Shown here: positions 10,459 to 21,180 of the stretch, in pieces
Position numbering within the stretch: the first letter of the stretch is position 1
Layout: each line of letters begins with the position of its first letter
Assembly (NCBI GenBank): GCA_947359465.1
Contig: OX375877.1
Coordinates: forward strand, 57,757,359 to 57,821,358
Origin: Metellina segmentata
Lineage: Eukaryota > Arthropoda > Arachnida > Araneae > Tetragnathidae
DNA: 64,000 nucleotides
Direction of reading: 5' to 3'
Notes under the pieces: generated by a model
Told to the model about the DNA's origin: nothing
The model's database searches: none
Seen by the model: the letters and a program-made list of their open reading frames with translations, nothing else
Program-made: the position numbers and the translations under genes

Positions 10459-11949
10459 CACTCATGTCCATAAATTAAGGATAATTCAGAATCACACGGA
10501 TATCGAATTCAAAAGTAAAAATTTCACCTGTAGAATTATCGCACACATCTTCAAGAATAATATCCAAATTACAGGAAGCCATCAGATGACGCCGATAGTA
10601 CGTCACAATGACGAGAGTGTAAGAGAGGTAGATATAAGGAATGGTAGCAAATAAGTAAAATTGTTCACAAGCGTTCTGTAAGTCACTCAGTGCCACAACA
10701 AAATAGTTATGGCACAGAGGACGCATATCAATGATTTTTTACTTGGTGGAAATATCGTCCTCCTGGAATGTGGGCGTACTCAGACGGAAGTTTCAGTGGA
10801 ACTTGGAATCGCTCAAAGTGTCATCTCAGGGCTTTGGCAACGATTCCAAAATGATGGAAACGCCAGTAGACGTTACAGTACAGGTCTCCCCCGAGTTACA
10901 ACGCTGAATGACAACCGGTATATGACAGGAACTGCAAAAAGAAGCAGACGGAGTACAGCATCCGACCTATCTCGTCAGCTATCTTCAGTCACGGGTACGA
11001 CAGTTTCAAGGAAAATCGTTTATAGACGGTCTATATGCTCGCAGGCCTGTCAGATGTGTTCCGCTCACGGCAACTCACTGTCGCCAACGGTTAGCCTAGA
11101 GTAGAGAACACGCTATGTGGACATCGTCACAGTGAGCTTGTGTGATATTTTTCGACGAGTCCAGGTTTAGCTTGCAGTCTGATTCATGACGGACGTTCAT
11201 ATGGAGAACGCCAGGTACCCGCTACCACAAAGACAACATCATTGAACGACACCGTTACGGTGGTGCAGGATTGCTCGTTTGGGGCGGAATTATACTGGGT
11301 TCCAGAACAGATCTACATGTTCAAATCGGAACCATGAGAGGCCAAATTTATCGGGACATCATTCTGTAACAACATGTACGTTTGTTTAGGGGTACCATGG
11401 GCGCAGAATATGTGTTTATGGATGACAACGCCCGTCTTCACCGTGCAAACATTGTAAACGAATGTTTTGAATCTGAGGATATCACCCGTATGGAATGGAC
11501 AGCATTCTCACCTGACTTCAATCCGATAGAGCGTGTGTGGGACATGCTTGGCCGACGAGTTGCAGCCTGTCAACCACCTCCTACATGTGTACCGGAACTT
11601 TGGAAGCATCGCTTGCTGAGTGGAGTGATCTTCCCCAAGATCAGCTCGATAATTTGATCCTCAGCATGCCTAGTCGTTGTACGGACTGTATTTCATCGTC
11701 TGGGAGACATACAATATATTAACCATCATAACGATCATATCATGTTAACTTTTTGTAAGGTCGATATGTTTTGTAATTGCTCCAGTGAGCAAACATCGTA
11801 GTTTTTATGAATGGTATCATACATACACCATCTTTTTTGTTCTTTATCTTTTGTATAATAAGTGGGATTTATGAATAAGTCACGTTTGTTATGTTTCTGA
11901 ACCTTTATTTTTCGGAGCTGGCATTATCCTTTATTAATGGACATGAGTG
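10459..11949 (+). mobile_element. Tc1-like element (DD34E), broken
   Basis: The inverted ends CACTCATGTCCATAAATTAA (10459 on) and 'ttattaatggacatgagtg' (ending 11949) bound a 1,491-base element. The right flank is TA; the left flank has decayed to AA. The transposase remnant is 10709-11720. The right end is separated by only a TATA from the mariner starting at 11954. Confidence 0.85.
10709..11720 (+). pseudogene. Tc1-like transposase remnant, frameshifted
   Basis: 10709-11104 encodes the N-terminal helix-turn-helix part (SVELGIAQSVISGLWQRF). The middle is scrambled by stops between 11105 and 11380. 11382-11657 carries the second catalytic Asp (MDDNARLH) and the Glu motif (SPDFNPIERVWDML) with 34 residues between them, as in classical Tc1. 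A frameshift near 11600 moves the end into another frame (LPQDQLDNLILSMPSR). It cannot encode an active enzyme. Confidence 0.85.
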
Positions 11950-11953
11950 TATA

Positions 11954-13556
11954 TTGGTTTGGCAAATAAGTTCTTTTGGTTCTTCTGTGATCCACAATCT
12001 CTATTGCACACAGCGCAAATGTGCAAGTAACTAGTTCACATGACAGGTGACGTCAATAGCATGGAATCTGCATATGCATTTCGGGTAACTTAGATTATTG
12101 TGCGAGCTGCGTGCTTGTAAACACGGAAGAAGGAAACGTCCCTTATTTACTATTTTATTTCAAAAGGGTAAAAAATATGCAGAAGTGTATAAAAAGATTT
12201 GCAATGCGCAAGAGAACGATACCTTAACAGAATGTGTGTGTCAAAAGTGGTTTACCAAGTTCTGTTCCTGTGATTCTGATCTCAGCAACGTGACCGCTCC
12301 GGTCTCCCAACAAAGATAGGCTCAGCCGTAATTACAGCTACCATCGGTAAGAATTTTTCCTAAACTGTACGTGGGATTGCTACGGAATTCAATATACCCT
12401 ACACAAGAGTAGGAAACCATTTGAGACACTTTTCTCCCTCAATATTTGGTTTCTACATGAGTTAACTGAACACAACTTAACTGCTCACATTTTTATCTGC
12501 GACACGCTCCCTAATCCCCAGGGAAAAGATCCGTTTTTGAAGCAACAGGTTACGTGTGATTAAAAGTGTATTGTCTTTGTAGTGGCGTGTGTATCGTAAT
12601 CGTACGCAAATTTAAGCCGCTACTAATTTCAGTTTCTGATCGGCAGGTGTCGTGATGCTCAAGTCTAAAGTCTAAATACTTTGTCTTTAGATCTCTACTC
12701 ACTGATTTCATTTATTTTTTCGCGTCAGAGATTGACGTGCAAGATCAACCCTGTTTAGTTCTGTTCTTAAGGCCACAGTTCAGGCTTTGATTTTGAATGT
12801 TTAATTCTAATTTGATGTCTTCATGTTATACTTGTTTAGACAGTCGTTAAATAAACGATTCTAAATTTTATAACTGACTTCTTGATTCACCAAATCCACC
12901 ACGTGAGTTTCTGTTATTTACTGAAGGGTATCCAATCTCTTCATCTTTGACAACGTCGTTCGGAAAAGATCATGGGTAAAGAGTAGCATCAACCTCGAAG
13001 ACGGGATTGCACCTTACCAATATTATGCTCTCAGTGTGGTAGAATTATAAGGATGTCATTTATTATGAGCTCTTGCCATAAAGCAAGACAATCAACTCGA
13101 ACATGTACTGCTCCCAGTCAAGATAATTGAATCAAGCTATACGTTCAAAGCGTCCAGAGGTGGCAAATCGTAATGGAGTCGTCTAAGGATGATAATACCA
13201 GACCATACTTCATTAAGGACACGGCAGGAATTGTAAAGACTTGGCTGGGACGTTTTTCCTCATCCCGAATATTTTCATGGCATTGCGCAATCTGATTATC
13301 ATCTATTCCAATCGCTACAGGATTCTTTGAACGGTATAATGTTGGCTAACAATGGGGCTGTAAAAAATTATATGAATCAGTTTTTCGCCAGTAAACCTCA
13401 TGCGTTTTATGAACGTAACATTATGAAGTTGGTAGACTGATGAAAAAAAATCATGGACAAGAACGGACAATGCATAATTGATTAGTAAATATTTTCTGTG
13501 TTGGAGAAATTGTATTTCGCACGACTCTAAAAACCGTACGGACTTCTTTGAGCCAA
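11954..13556 (+). mobile_element. mariner element, degenerate
   Basis: The left end TTGGTTTGGCAAATAAGTTC (11954) and the right end 'aaaaaccgtacggacttctt...gagccaa' (ending about 13556) are diverged inverted repeats of the irritans-like mariner type. The transposase remnant lies between. At about 1.6 kb it is longer than the usual 1.3 kb, so it probably carries an insertion in the 12.65-12.95 kb region. Confidence 0.75.
12098..13480 (+). pseudogene. mariner transposase remnant
   Basis: The helix-turn-helix part reads TECVCQKWFTKFCSCDSDLS (around 12220-12285). A central part reads ELTEHNLTAHIFICDTLPN (around 12460-12520), then a VTCD where the first catalytic Asp is expected, immediately followed by a stop. 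The C-terminal part reads DYHLFQSLQDSLNG and FFASKPHAFYERNIMKLVD (around 13290-13440), which is strongly mariner-like. Frames change several times. Confidence 0.8.
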
Positions 13557-15621
13557 TTGTCATGGCTATAGATTGGTCTAAAGGCAGGAAAGAAATAGGC
13601 CTATGTTTTCCGCAGTATTCTAAAGTATAAGTGTACTAAATTTGGTGTGGATTGGTCAAACGGTGTGGATTTGTTTAGAAAATACACACACAAACACCCT
13701 TTATATAGAGAGAGAAAGATAGATGAAAATCTCTCAGGAGAGCGACCTTTAGAATCGCATGGCCCGATTCAAATAGCGTCCAACTGCTGAATTGTAGTAT
13801 AATTCCATAACCATTTCTAATTAAACTGCTTCGTTTACTACTTTGAGCATAACTATTTTAATTGCCACGATTTAAATTGCTTTTTTTTTTCATTTTTCAT
13901 GCAATTAAGTATGGGTCCTACTAAAGCTCAAGAAATAAAGATGAAGCTTTAACTCTACTCTTACTTTGAACTGTCTTAAAAGCTCTCTCGTCAACACATT
14001 GAATTTTTACCCCCTACCATTCGGATTTCTAAGCATTCAATGTTCAGTACTACGCGATCTGGTGTAGGATTTATCCTTATTAAAAGAATACAGTTCTTTA
14101 TTCCATGACGTCAAACATTGTTCACAATTTGTTCTCATTTTAACCCTCCAGGTGGTTTTTATTGAATGGCTCGTCAATCAAGATCTGACCAATTTTCCTC
14201 ACGAAGAAATATTCCGTTCATCTAGATATTGCCGTCGTTATCAAACCGATTGTTTTATAACGACGGAATCAAGATCTGGTCTTCTCATGACGAGATACTC
14301 GCCCATCAGGATCTGGTCAGTTTTCTTTTGATGATCATATACTTCGTTAACCACCAGAAGTCGTAAGAAAACACTTCAAATGAGCTCACAGACACTAAAA
14401 GCTATTCATGAGAATGTAATCTATTTGCAAAAAATTGGCATCATATTTGTCAAGCACTGCGAAGCTTAGAGAGACACACACTCGTATTTAGAGCTGCAGG
14501 AAGTTTATGGTATGGTTTGTATAAGTAGTACGCATGTAAAAATAAATGGTAGAAACGTGTTAATATTAACGTGAAAGGTTACATAATAACGAGCAAGTCA
14601 GTGTGATAATGACGTGAATAAGACAACTACCTATCTGTAAAAGAAAAAATCACCTTCTGTGCTAGTTGGGAGAGACTCACAACAAGCGACCATGAGGAGA
14701 ATGTCAATCTTGTGCTTTGAGTTGTGACTCAAGTCATCGAATTACTATTTTTAAGTTATCCAAAGACTTTAACGTAAGTTTCGTGTATTTTTTCAGGCCG
14801 TTTCTTTTAAAACATTTGAACAATCGACCTACCAAAACAACTCTCAGTTGATCAAATGCAGAAGTGTGTATTAACTGCTTCTAGACATGCTTGAGTATAG
14901 CAAACAGACTAATTTTTTAAACAATCAAAAGTAATAATATATATCGTTAATTTTAAGGCTGGGGGGAAACTTACACAAGGCTCCCGTCTTCACATTGGAA
15001 ACCCCATTCCTTCTGGATTTATAAGCATGAAAAAATGCAAGATTCGGGTCGTTTATTTCGATCATGCGATAATAATGCATATATAATATAATGCGTTTCA
15101 TCGGAGAAAGTGCTATCTATCTCCACATTACCCACAATTTTTGTAATGTTTTAGCGAAGTAACTCATCCAATATTATATATCCTACATATTCAATTCCCA
15201 TCTTTTAAAACCAATTTACTCAAACATTTTATTCGAGAACCGCTTTGAACCCTTGAAATGAATTGGAAAACCCCAAAGATCTATTCTTTTCGTTCAAGTT
15301 TGATTTTGCAAGTCAAATCTATCTATATTTCCCGTATTAGAAAATCAAACTAAAATATTTTTTTGAATTTTGTACTACATTTTCTTAAAAGTTATTAACC
15401 ATTACATTAACGTGACACAAAGTTTGGCAAATCTTATTGAAATCTCACGTTTGCAATTGGAATTATTTGTTATATCTTGGCTACTTGTAGTAGACGAAGT
15501 GTCTTGTTGCCTAATGTATTCCTTCAAAAAGAGTATAACTTTTCATGGGGTTTTATTTTTGAGATTTCCTTCGAATACGTTGAAAATAATATATATTTGA
15601 AACATTAAGGATCACTCATAC
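13557..15621. other. intronic sequence with a weak internal repeat
   Basis: No gene was recognised. Between 14170 and 14330, three segments share the core 'tcaagatctggt' / 'tcaggatctggtcag', suggesting a decayed tandem repeat. A 10-base-pair hairpin (ccgtcgttat at 14232-14241 with ataacgacgg at 14257-14266) lies inside it. The rest is AT-rich intron of gene A. Confidence 0.4.
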
Positions 15622-15764
15622 CAGGTTTTAATAATTTTGTTTGATTTGTCTTCAGCTATTTCCAATCCATCCTTGGTACAAGAATCACTCTCTTCAAGCA
15701 TAAACATTTCAAATTTCAACAACATTCTACTACTCATTTGCTTAACTTCATCGGAGAGCTTCAT
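15622..15764 (-). CDS. gene A exon: middle of CUB domain 1
   Basis: A 143-base minus-strand exon after acceptor 'gtatgtttcag' and before donor GTATGA. It begins MKLSDEVKQMSSRMLLKFEM and continues with FMLEESDSCTKDGLEI and NKIIKT. The pattern 'L-F--F-LE-S--C--D-LEI' is the classical CUB central block that includes the third Cys. It starts in phase 0 after the exon ending YNIE and ends with TG, completed by G from exon 8480-8705. The internal ATG is not a translation start, because coherent upstream exons exist. Confidence 0.83.
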
Positions 15765-16216
15765 CTGAAACATACAAAATTATTAAAATATTTTCCGATT
15801 ATAACTATAACTATGCTTTCTAGAACCTCTCACGTCTTTAAAAGTCTGTTCACTTCACACGGTAAGAGTATGAATTTAACTTAACACTTGCCAAAAACAT
15901 CCACAACTGACTGACTTATATGCGAAAAAGGTTTACTTTTGAACATTGCCCCCCCCCCGTAGAGCAGATGTTTTGAACTTTTTCATCTTGTGCGGCAATT
16001 ACAAAAATAGTTTTTAGCCGATCTGACTAAAAATAGACATAACTTAGATTTGCAAAAAAGAATAGTATTTAAGAGTTGGCAGGGAGAAAATGTTCAAAGC
16101 GATTTCATGCTTTTACGTATGACAGCCTACTCCTAACACTTTTTCGCACCTATTTACAAATCAATTAACCCAATGTCAACGGACTTCGCGTGGGATTGGG
16201 TGTACTCAAAATTATA

Positions 16217-16719
16217 GACTGCCCTCCAAAAGTTAACCACACGAAGCAAATTCTTAACATTAAAATGCCTGCTTCAATTACATTGAGTGATACTCACTGT
16301 TGTTGTAGAAGTGAATATGCAAATGTCATATGATGGAACCAATTAGAATTCACTCTTCAGAAACAAACAAAATAGGCATTGGTTCAAGACGACGACTTTC
16401 TTAAGGATTTCAGTAGACGAGTTTAATGTTGATAGAATATTTTTAAGACAATTTTTGTGGTTTATGAATTAGATACGGTCAATTATGGTTCAAAGATGAC
16501 GACCTATTCTCAACGCTGTAGGGATGTGGGGCGACTTGAAGCAAGACAGTCTATTTAAGACATCTCTATTTTCTTTCGTGTTGACCACTCTGATTTCTCG
16601 GCTATGGAAACAACTTCAAACGAGTGGGTCAGTTGTCCAGTGACCTGTCTTCTGACTGACTCAATCAATGAATTACTTTATCAGTTATGTCGAATCTGCT
16701 TAACTTTTAGAGGGTAGTG
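16217..16719 (+). mobile_element. internally deleted Tc1-like element
   Basis: The inverted ends ACTGCCCTCCAAAAGTTAA (left) and 'ttaacttttagagggtagt' (right) are flanked by TA on both sides; length is 503 bases. The plus strand around 16520-16640 retains RCRDVGRLEARQS and LISRLWKQLQTSGSVVQ, which match the N-terminal helix-turn-helix of Tc1-type transposases. The catalytic core is missing. This is a non-autonomous deletion derivative. Confidence 0.75.
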
Positions 16720-16744
16720 TACATACGGAAATTATTTAACCTTT

Positions 16745-16920
16745 AGACTACGGCCGCTACAGCAGTTGTACCATGATCCACCTAGAAAGAATTTAAACAG
16801 TGACCACTACATCAATTGAACTTTGAAAGTTATAAGAATCGCGCCAAGAAAGAATTAAGACAATGGACAGTACAACAGTTGTACCTTAAAAGTTATAAGA
16901 ATCGCGCTTGTTATATCTAT
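16745..16920. repeat. short tandem repeat, period about 64 bases
   Basis: 'agttataagaatcgcgc' occurs twice about 64 bases apart (near 16826 and 16890), and 'cagttgtacc' precedes related segments at about 16760 and 16876. It is a two- to three-unit degenerate tandem repeat next to the Tc1 deletion derivative. Confidence 0.5.
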
Positions 16921-17049
16921 AGCCATAGTCAAAAGGTTAAAATTATTTCTCAACACACTTGTCAAAAGTTCAAAACTAAACAGATGAAATTAAGTAAATT
17001 TTAACCCCTTTCACCATATGTAAAACACTCCAGTACAATTCTTATGGTA

Positions 17050-18446
17050 CACTCATTACCATAAAAACTTGCGCACCAAGAAATAACTGTGGGATCGTAA
17101 CGAAACTTAGCATGAAGGTACATGTCGGCCAGATAGGCAAATAATTAGAAATGCAGCGTGATTGCGCATTGTGTAATGCCACTAGAGGGCGTTGAACTTC
17201 GTTCTCCTTGGAGTATAAAACAGGTAAGCAGAGGTTGTTTTTGAGTGTACTTAATCTTTTGCAAAGGAAAGGTTGAGGTAGACATGCCGTTACGCAGCCA
17301 TCGAAGACAATATGAGCAGCTGTCAGAGTTCGAGACGGAAAGAATCATCGGGATGATGGAAGCTGAGTGGTCAGCTCGACGAGTAGCTCGTCAAATAGGC
17401 CGTTCTAATTTTACTATAAGGAGGTGTTGGGACCAGCGGACAGAAGAGACGTCATTTACACGGAGACCAGGCTCAATACACCCTCGACAGACCAGTTGTC
17501 GAGAAGACCGTCACATCATACGAAACGCACGCGTGGAGCCAACTGACTCATTGGCCGCTATCCAGACACAGGCAGCACCTTCACTACGGGCCCCTGTGTC
17601 TTCCCGAAGCATCGCAAGGCGCCTGGTTGAAGAACATCTGAAGATCATCAGCGGCGCTCATTACGTGTGCTGCCATTGACACCCACCCACCGACGCCTCC
17701 GTTTGGAGTGGTGTCGCACACGACGGGATTGGACTGCAACGGAATGGAACCAGGTCGTCTTCAGCGACGAATCTAGATTCAATATGAGCAGTGATGAAAA
17801 TCGTGTTCGTTTGTGGAGGCCCCGTGGTGAACGCACGCGTGGTGTGCTCCCACAGCTGGTGTGATGGTATGGGGTGCCATTGCTTACGATACACGGTCAC
17901 CCCTAATATTGATTCATGGCACAATGACAGCCCAGTGGTACGTCCATGACATCCTTCAGCCACATGAGATGTCACTCATGGCAAGGCTCCCAAGAGCCGT
18001 TTTCAACAAGACAATGCTCGGCCACACACAGCAAGGATGTCACAAGACTGCCTATGCCACATTACCACTCTTCCATGGCCTGTTCGATCCCCAGATTAGT
18101 CACCAATCGAGCAAATCTGGGATAATTTTAGACGTCAAGTTGGACACACTACTAGTTTGGCCGAACTAGAGGCGCGTTTACAGCAACTGTGGAACGAGAT
18201 GTTTCAGGACATCGTACGGAACTTGTATGCCTCAATCCGCGCTCGTATCGCATCGTGCATTCGTGCGAGAGGGGGTCCAACAGAGTGCTAAAACTTCCGT
18301 TCATTTGTACTTTTTTCGGCAATTAATGATTAATTTTCTTTGATTTTCTAATCACTTACTTATACAAGAATAGTACTTATATGTGTAAAATTTCGTTTCA
18401 TTTTGACGACTTTTTCTTTGTGCGCAAATTTTTATGGCAATGAGTG
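17050..18446 (+). mobile_element. Tc1-like element, family B, copy 1
   Basis: A 1,397-base element flanked by TA. The inverted ends start CACTCATTACCATAAAAAC, and the inner block GCGCACCAAGAA is shared with family A. The transposase remnant is 17284-18291. A direct-orientation sister copy is at 19254-20656, with gene A exon 18580-18701 between them. Confidence 0.92.
17284..18291 (+). pseudogene. Tc1-like transposase, family B copy 1, frameshifted
   Basis: It starts MPLRSHRRQYEQLSEF with an N-terminal helix-turn-helix region. A frameshift near 17650 moves the reading into the frame with VVFSDESRFNMSSDENRV (first catalytic Asp). About 45 bases are missing near 17835 compared with copy 2. Another frameshift near 17995 precedes the DNARPH-type block, which is present in sequence as 'aagacaatgctcggccacac'. 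The C-terminal IRARIASCIRARGG block is intact in its own frame. Confidence 0.88.
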
Positions 18447-18579
18447 TACATCGGTTTAAAATTTTTGGTGTTGAGTATAAGAAAATATAACAGAATAAAC
18501 ATTTTATATTTGTTTTTTGGTATAATAACTTAAAGAAATATAGAGCCTTATGTTACACTTATTCAAAGAGATCACTCAC

Positions 18580-18701
18580 TTCTATGTTATAAATAATCTC
18601 AGTATCAGGAGGATAGTCTTCGTAAGGATATCCTGGACTGGATATGCGTTGTGTTGTATTTTCTAAATTCAGTACAATTTTGTAATTCGAAATTACATTA
18701 C
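18580..18701 (-). CDS. gene A exon: start of CUB domain 1
   Basis: A 122-base minus-strand exon after acceptor 'tttggtttttag' and before donor GTGAGT. After two bases completing an Arg codon it encodes NVISNYKIVLNLENTTQR, then ISSPGYPYEDYPPDTEIIYN and IE. 'I-SPGYP--YP---' is the N-terminal CUB signature. It lies 133 bases from one Tc1-like copy and about 550 bases from another in the same orientation, and a SINE begins about 40 bases beyond its acceptor. Confidence 0.82.
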
Positions 18702-18739
18702 CTAAAAACCAAATGGACATTTTTATAGATTCGATCTAT

Positions 18740-18965
18740 TCTGTGATGTGATGATAATGGTAATTTTAGTTAACGTCGAACTAGAGCAACACAACGAGCT
18801 GACGTCGATCCGGGATCAGTCCCTTAAGGGGAAAATCCGAGGACAACACCTCGTAATTTTCAATCACGGTCAGGTGACGAAGCAACACCTGAGCTGGCAC
18901 CCCACTCTCCAAACTTCCACACCAACCCAACGTGAGGACTTTCGACCACGACATCTATACTGTTA
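18740..18965 (-). mobile_element. SINE body, inverted
   Basis: Begins with the complement of the SINE tail (ggtaattttagttaacgtcg) and runs through 'gagcaacacaacg', 'acaacacctcgtaatttt' and 'cacctgagctggcacccc'. These segments match, in reverse, the body of the SINE at 43421-43760. The tRNA-like head is missing. Confidence 0.7.
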
Positions 18966-19253
18966 GAGAAATAACTATGGCACCCTAGGGCATAACACAC
19001 ACAAAGTGCAGAAGGAGATAACAACTGAGTCTCAGTCCCGGCACTTTTACTTTTGAGTCACAAGTGCCCTTTTGCAGGGATGAATCGTGTAATATGATGC
19101 AAAATTACATGATTTACAAAATATCTTGCGACGTTTTTATTTAAAAGCCTCTAATATGTACCACAAAACTTATCGAGAATGGGATAGGTATTTTTAGTCT
19201 GTAAAAGATATTTTCTGTGCGATATAAGTAACTTATTAAACAGTGTGTATATA
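18966..19253. other. intronic sequence, nothing recognised
   Basis: Short stretch between a SINE and a Tc1-like element. No gene or repeat relative was seen. Confidence 0.35.
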
Positions 19254-20656
19254 CACTAATTGCCATAAAAATTTGCGCACCAAGAAATAATTGTAGGATT
19301 GTAACGAAACTTGGCATGAAGGTACATGTCGGCCAGATATGCAAATGATTATAAATGCAGCGTGATTGCGCATTGCATAATGCCACTAGAGGGCGTTGAA
19401 CTTCGTTCTCCATGGAGTATAAAACAGGTAAGCAGAGCTTGTTTGAGTGTACTTAATCTTTTGCAAAGGAAAGGTTGAGGTAGACATGCCGTTACGCCGC
19501 CATCGAAGACAATATGAGCAGCTGTCACAGTTCGAGAGGGGAAGAATCATCGGGATGATGGAAGCTGTGTTGTCAGCTCAGCGAGTAGCTCGTTAAGTAG
19601 GCCGTTCTGATTTTACTCTGAGGAGGTGTTTTAACCAGAGGATAGAAGAGGCGTCATTTACACGGAGACCAGGCTCAGGACTCCCTCGACAGACCAGTCG
19701 TCGAGAAGACCGTCACATCATACGAAAAGCACGCGTAGAGCCTACTGCCTCATTGGCCGCTATCCAGACACGGACAGCACCTTCCCTACGGGCCTCTGTG
19801 TCTTCCCGAACCATCGCAATGCGCCTGGCTAAAAAACATCTGGTATTGCGGCGCCCATTACGTGAGGTGCCAATGACACCCACCCACCGACGCCTCCGTT
19901 TGGAGTGGTGTCGCGCACGACGGGATTGGACTGCAACGGAATGGAACCAGGTCGTCTTCAGCGACGAATCTAGATTCAATATAAGCAGTGATGACAATCG
20001 TGTTCGTGTGTGGAGGCCCCGTGGTGAACGCCTCAATCCTGCTTTCGCTTTACAGCGACACACCACGCCCACAGCTGGTGTGATGGTATGGGGTGCCATT
20101 GCTTACGATACACGGTCGCCCCTTATATTGATCCAAGGCACACAGCCCAGCGGTACGTCCATGACATCCTTCAGCCACATGAGATGCCACTCATGGCAGG
20201 GCTCCCAGGAGCCATTTTTCAACAAGGCAATGCTCGGCCACACACAGCAAGGATGTCACAAGACTGCCTCCGACACATTTCCACCCTTCCCTGGCCTACT
20301 CGATCCCCAGATTTGTCACCAATCGAGCATATCTGGAATCATTTGGGACGGCAAGTTGGACACCCTACGAGTTTGGTCGAACTAAAGGCGCGTTTACAGC
20401 AACTGTGGAATGAGATGTCTCAGGAGATCATACAGAACTTGTATGCCTCAATGCACGCTCGTGTCGCATCGTGCATTCGCGCTAGAGGGGGTCCAACAGA
20501 CTTCTTAAACTTGCGTTCATTTGTCCTTTTTCTGCAATAAATTATCCTTTTTCTTTGATTTTCTAATCACTTACTTATATCAAAGTAGTATTTACATGTG
20601 TAAAATTTCGTTTTGACGACTTTTTCTTGGTTCCCAAATTTTTATGGCAATGAGTG
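19254..20656 (+). mobile_element. Tc1-like element, family B, copy 2
   Basis: A 1,403-base element. The left end CACTAATTGCCATAAAAATT follows TA; the right end 'tttatggcaatgagtg' is followed by TT, a decayed TA. Same orientation and structure as 17050-18446. The transposase remnant is 19486-20540. Confidence 0.92.
19486..20540 (+). pseudogene. Tc1-like transposase, family B copy 2, stop, frameshift and lost catalytic Asp
   Basis: Starts MPLRRHRRQYEQLSQF. An in-frame TAA lies about 35 codons in ('RVAR*VGRS'). The first catalytic Asp is present in VVFSDESRFNISSDDNRV, a frameshift lies near 20140, and the second catalytic position reads QQGNARPH, so Asp is replaced by Gly. The Glu motif SPDLSPIEHIWNHL is intact, with 32 residues between the second catalytic position and Glu. 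It is inactive on three counts. Confidence 0.9.
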
Positions 20657-20784
20657 TTGATATAAAACTGTTGTTGAAGATAAAACATTATAATTTAATG
20701 ATTGGTGTATCAGGAGCCGAGGGAATACGATCAGAACATGAAATAGTAATTTTTTATTAAGTGATTCCGAATAACATAGTATCG

Positions 20785-20852
20785 GTAAAAATAATAACTT
20801 GAAATGGTGCGAACCATTCAATTTACAAACACTCCATTTTAATTTATATAGA
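20785..20852 (-). mobile_element. truncated Helitron 5-prime end
   Basis: On the minus strand, from 20852 down, the sequence starts TCTATATAAATTAAAATGGA and continues GTGTTTGT...CCATTTCAAGTT. It matches the 5-prime ends of the two longer Helitrons at 23396 (minus) and 30002 (plus). The similarity fades after about 70 bases. Confidence 0.6.
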
Positions 20853-20869
20853 TATCAATTTTAAAAGGG

Positions 20870-21180
20870 GTCTTGGTAGCCCAGTTTGTAGAGTCTCGGA
20901 TTAGCAAGCGGAGGGTTGCGAGTTCGATAACCAAATCCCCCACAAGCCCTTCGTATGAATGGGAGCTGGTGCACGTTAAATCGGTCGTAGCCTTAAATGT
21001 CCTCACGTTGGTGAAGTGTGGAAATTTGGATAGTCGAATGTCAACTATGGTGTTGACTCGTAATCTAACCGTAGTTCGAGATTACGAGGTGTTGTCCTCT
21101 GATCTTTAGAATATGGATGAATCGCGGAAAGTCACCCATTATCAGTTGTGTCGCTTCAGTGTAATGTAAATACAATATAT
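20870..21180 (+). mobile_element. tRNA-headed SINE with a different head type
   Basis: 20870-20941 is tRNA-like ('gtagcccagtttgtagag' as A box region, 'gcgagttcgataacc' as B box region). The body 'gggagctggtgcacgttaaa' and 'cgaggtgttgtcctctgatc' is shared with the other SINEs here. The head differs from that of the copies at 1921 and 43421. The body ends with short A-rich sequence near 21180. Confidence 0.65.

Noticed and set aside
17648..20099. Minus-strand open frames opposite the family B transposases
   Set aside because: They are mirror frames of the transposase coding strand. They have no domain and exist only because the coding strand is moderately GC-rich.
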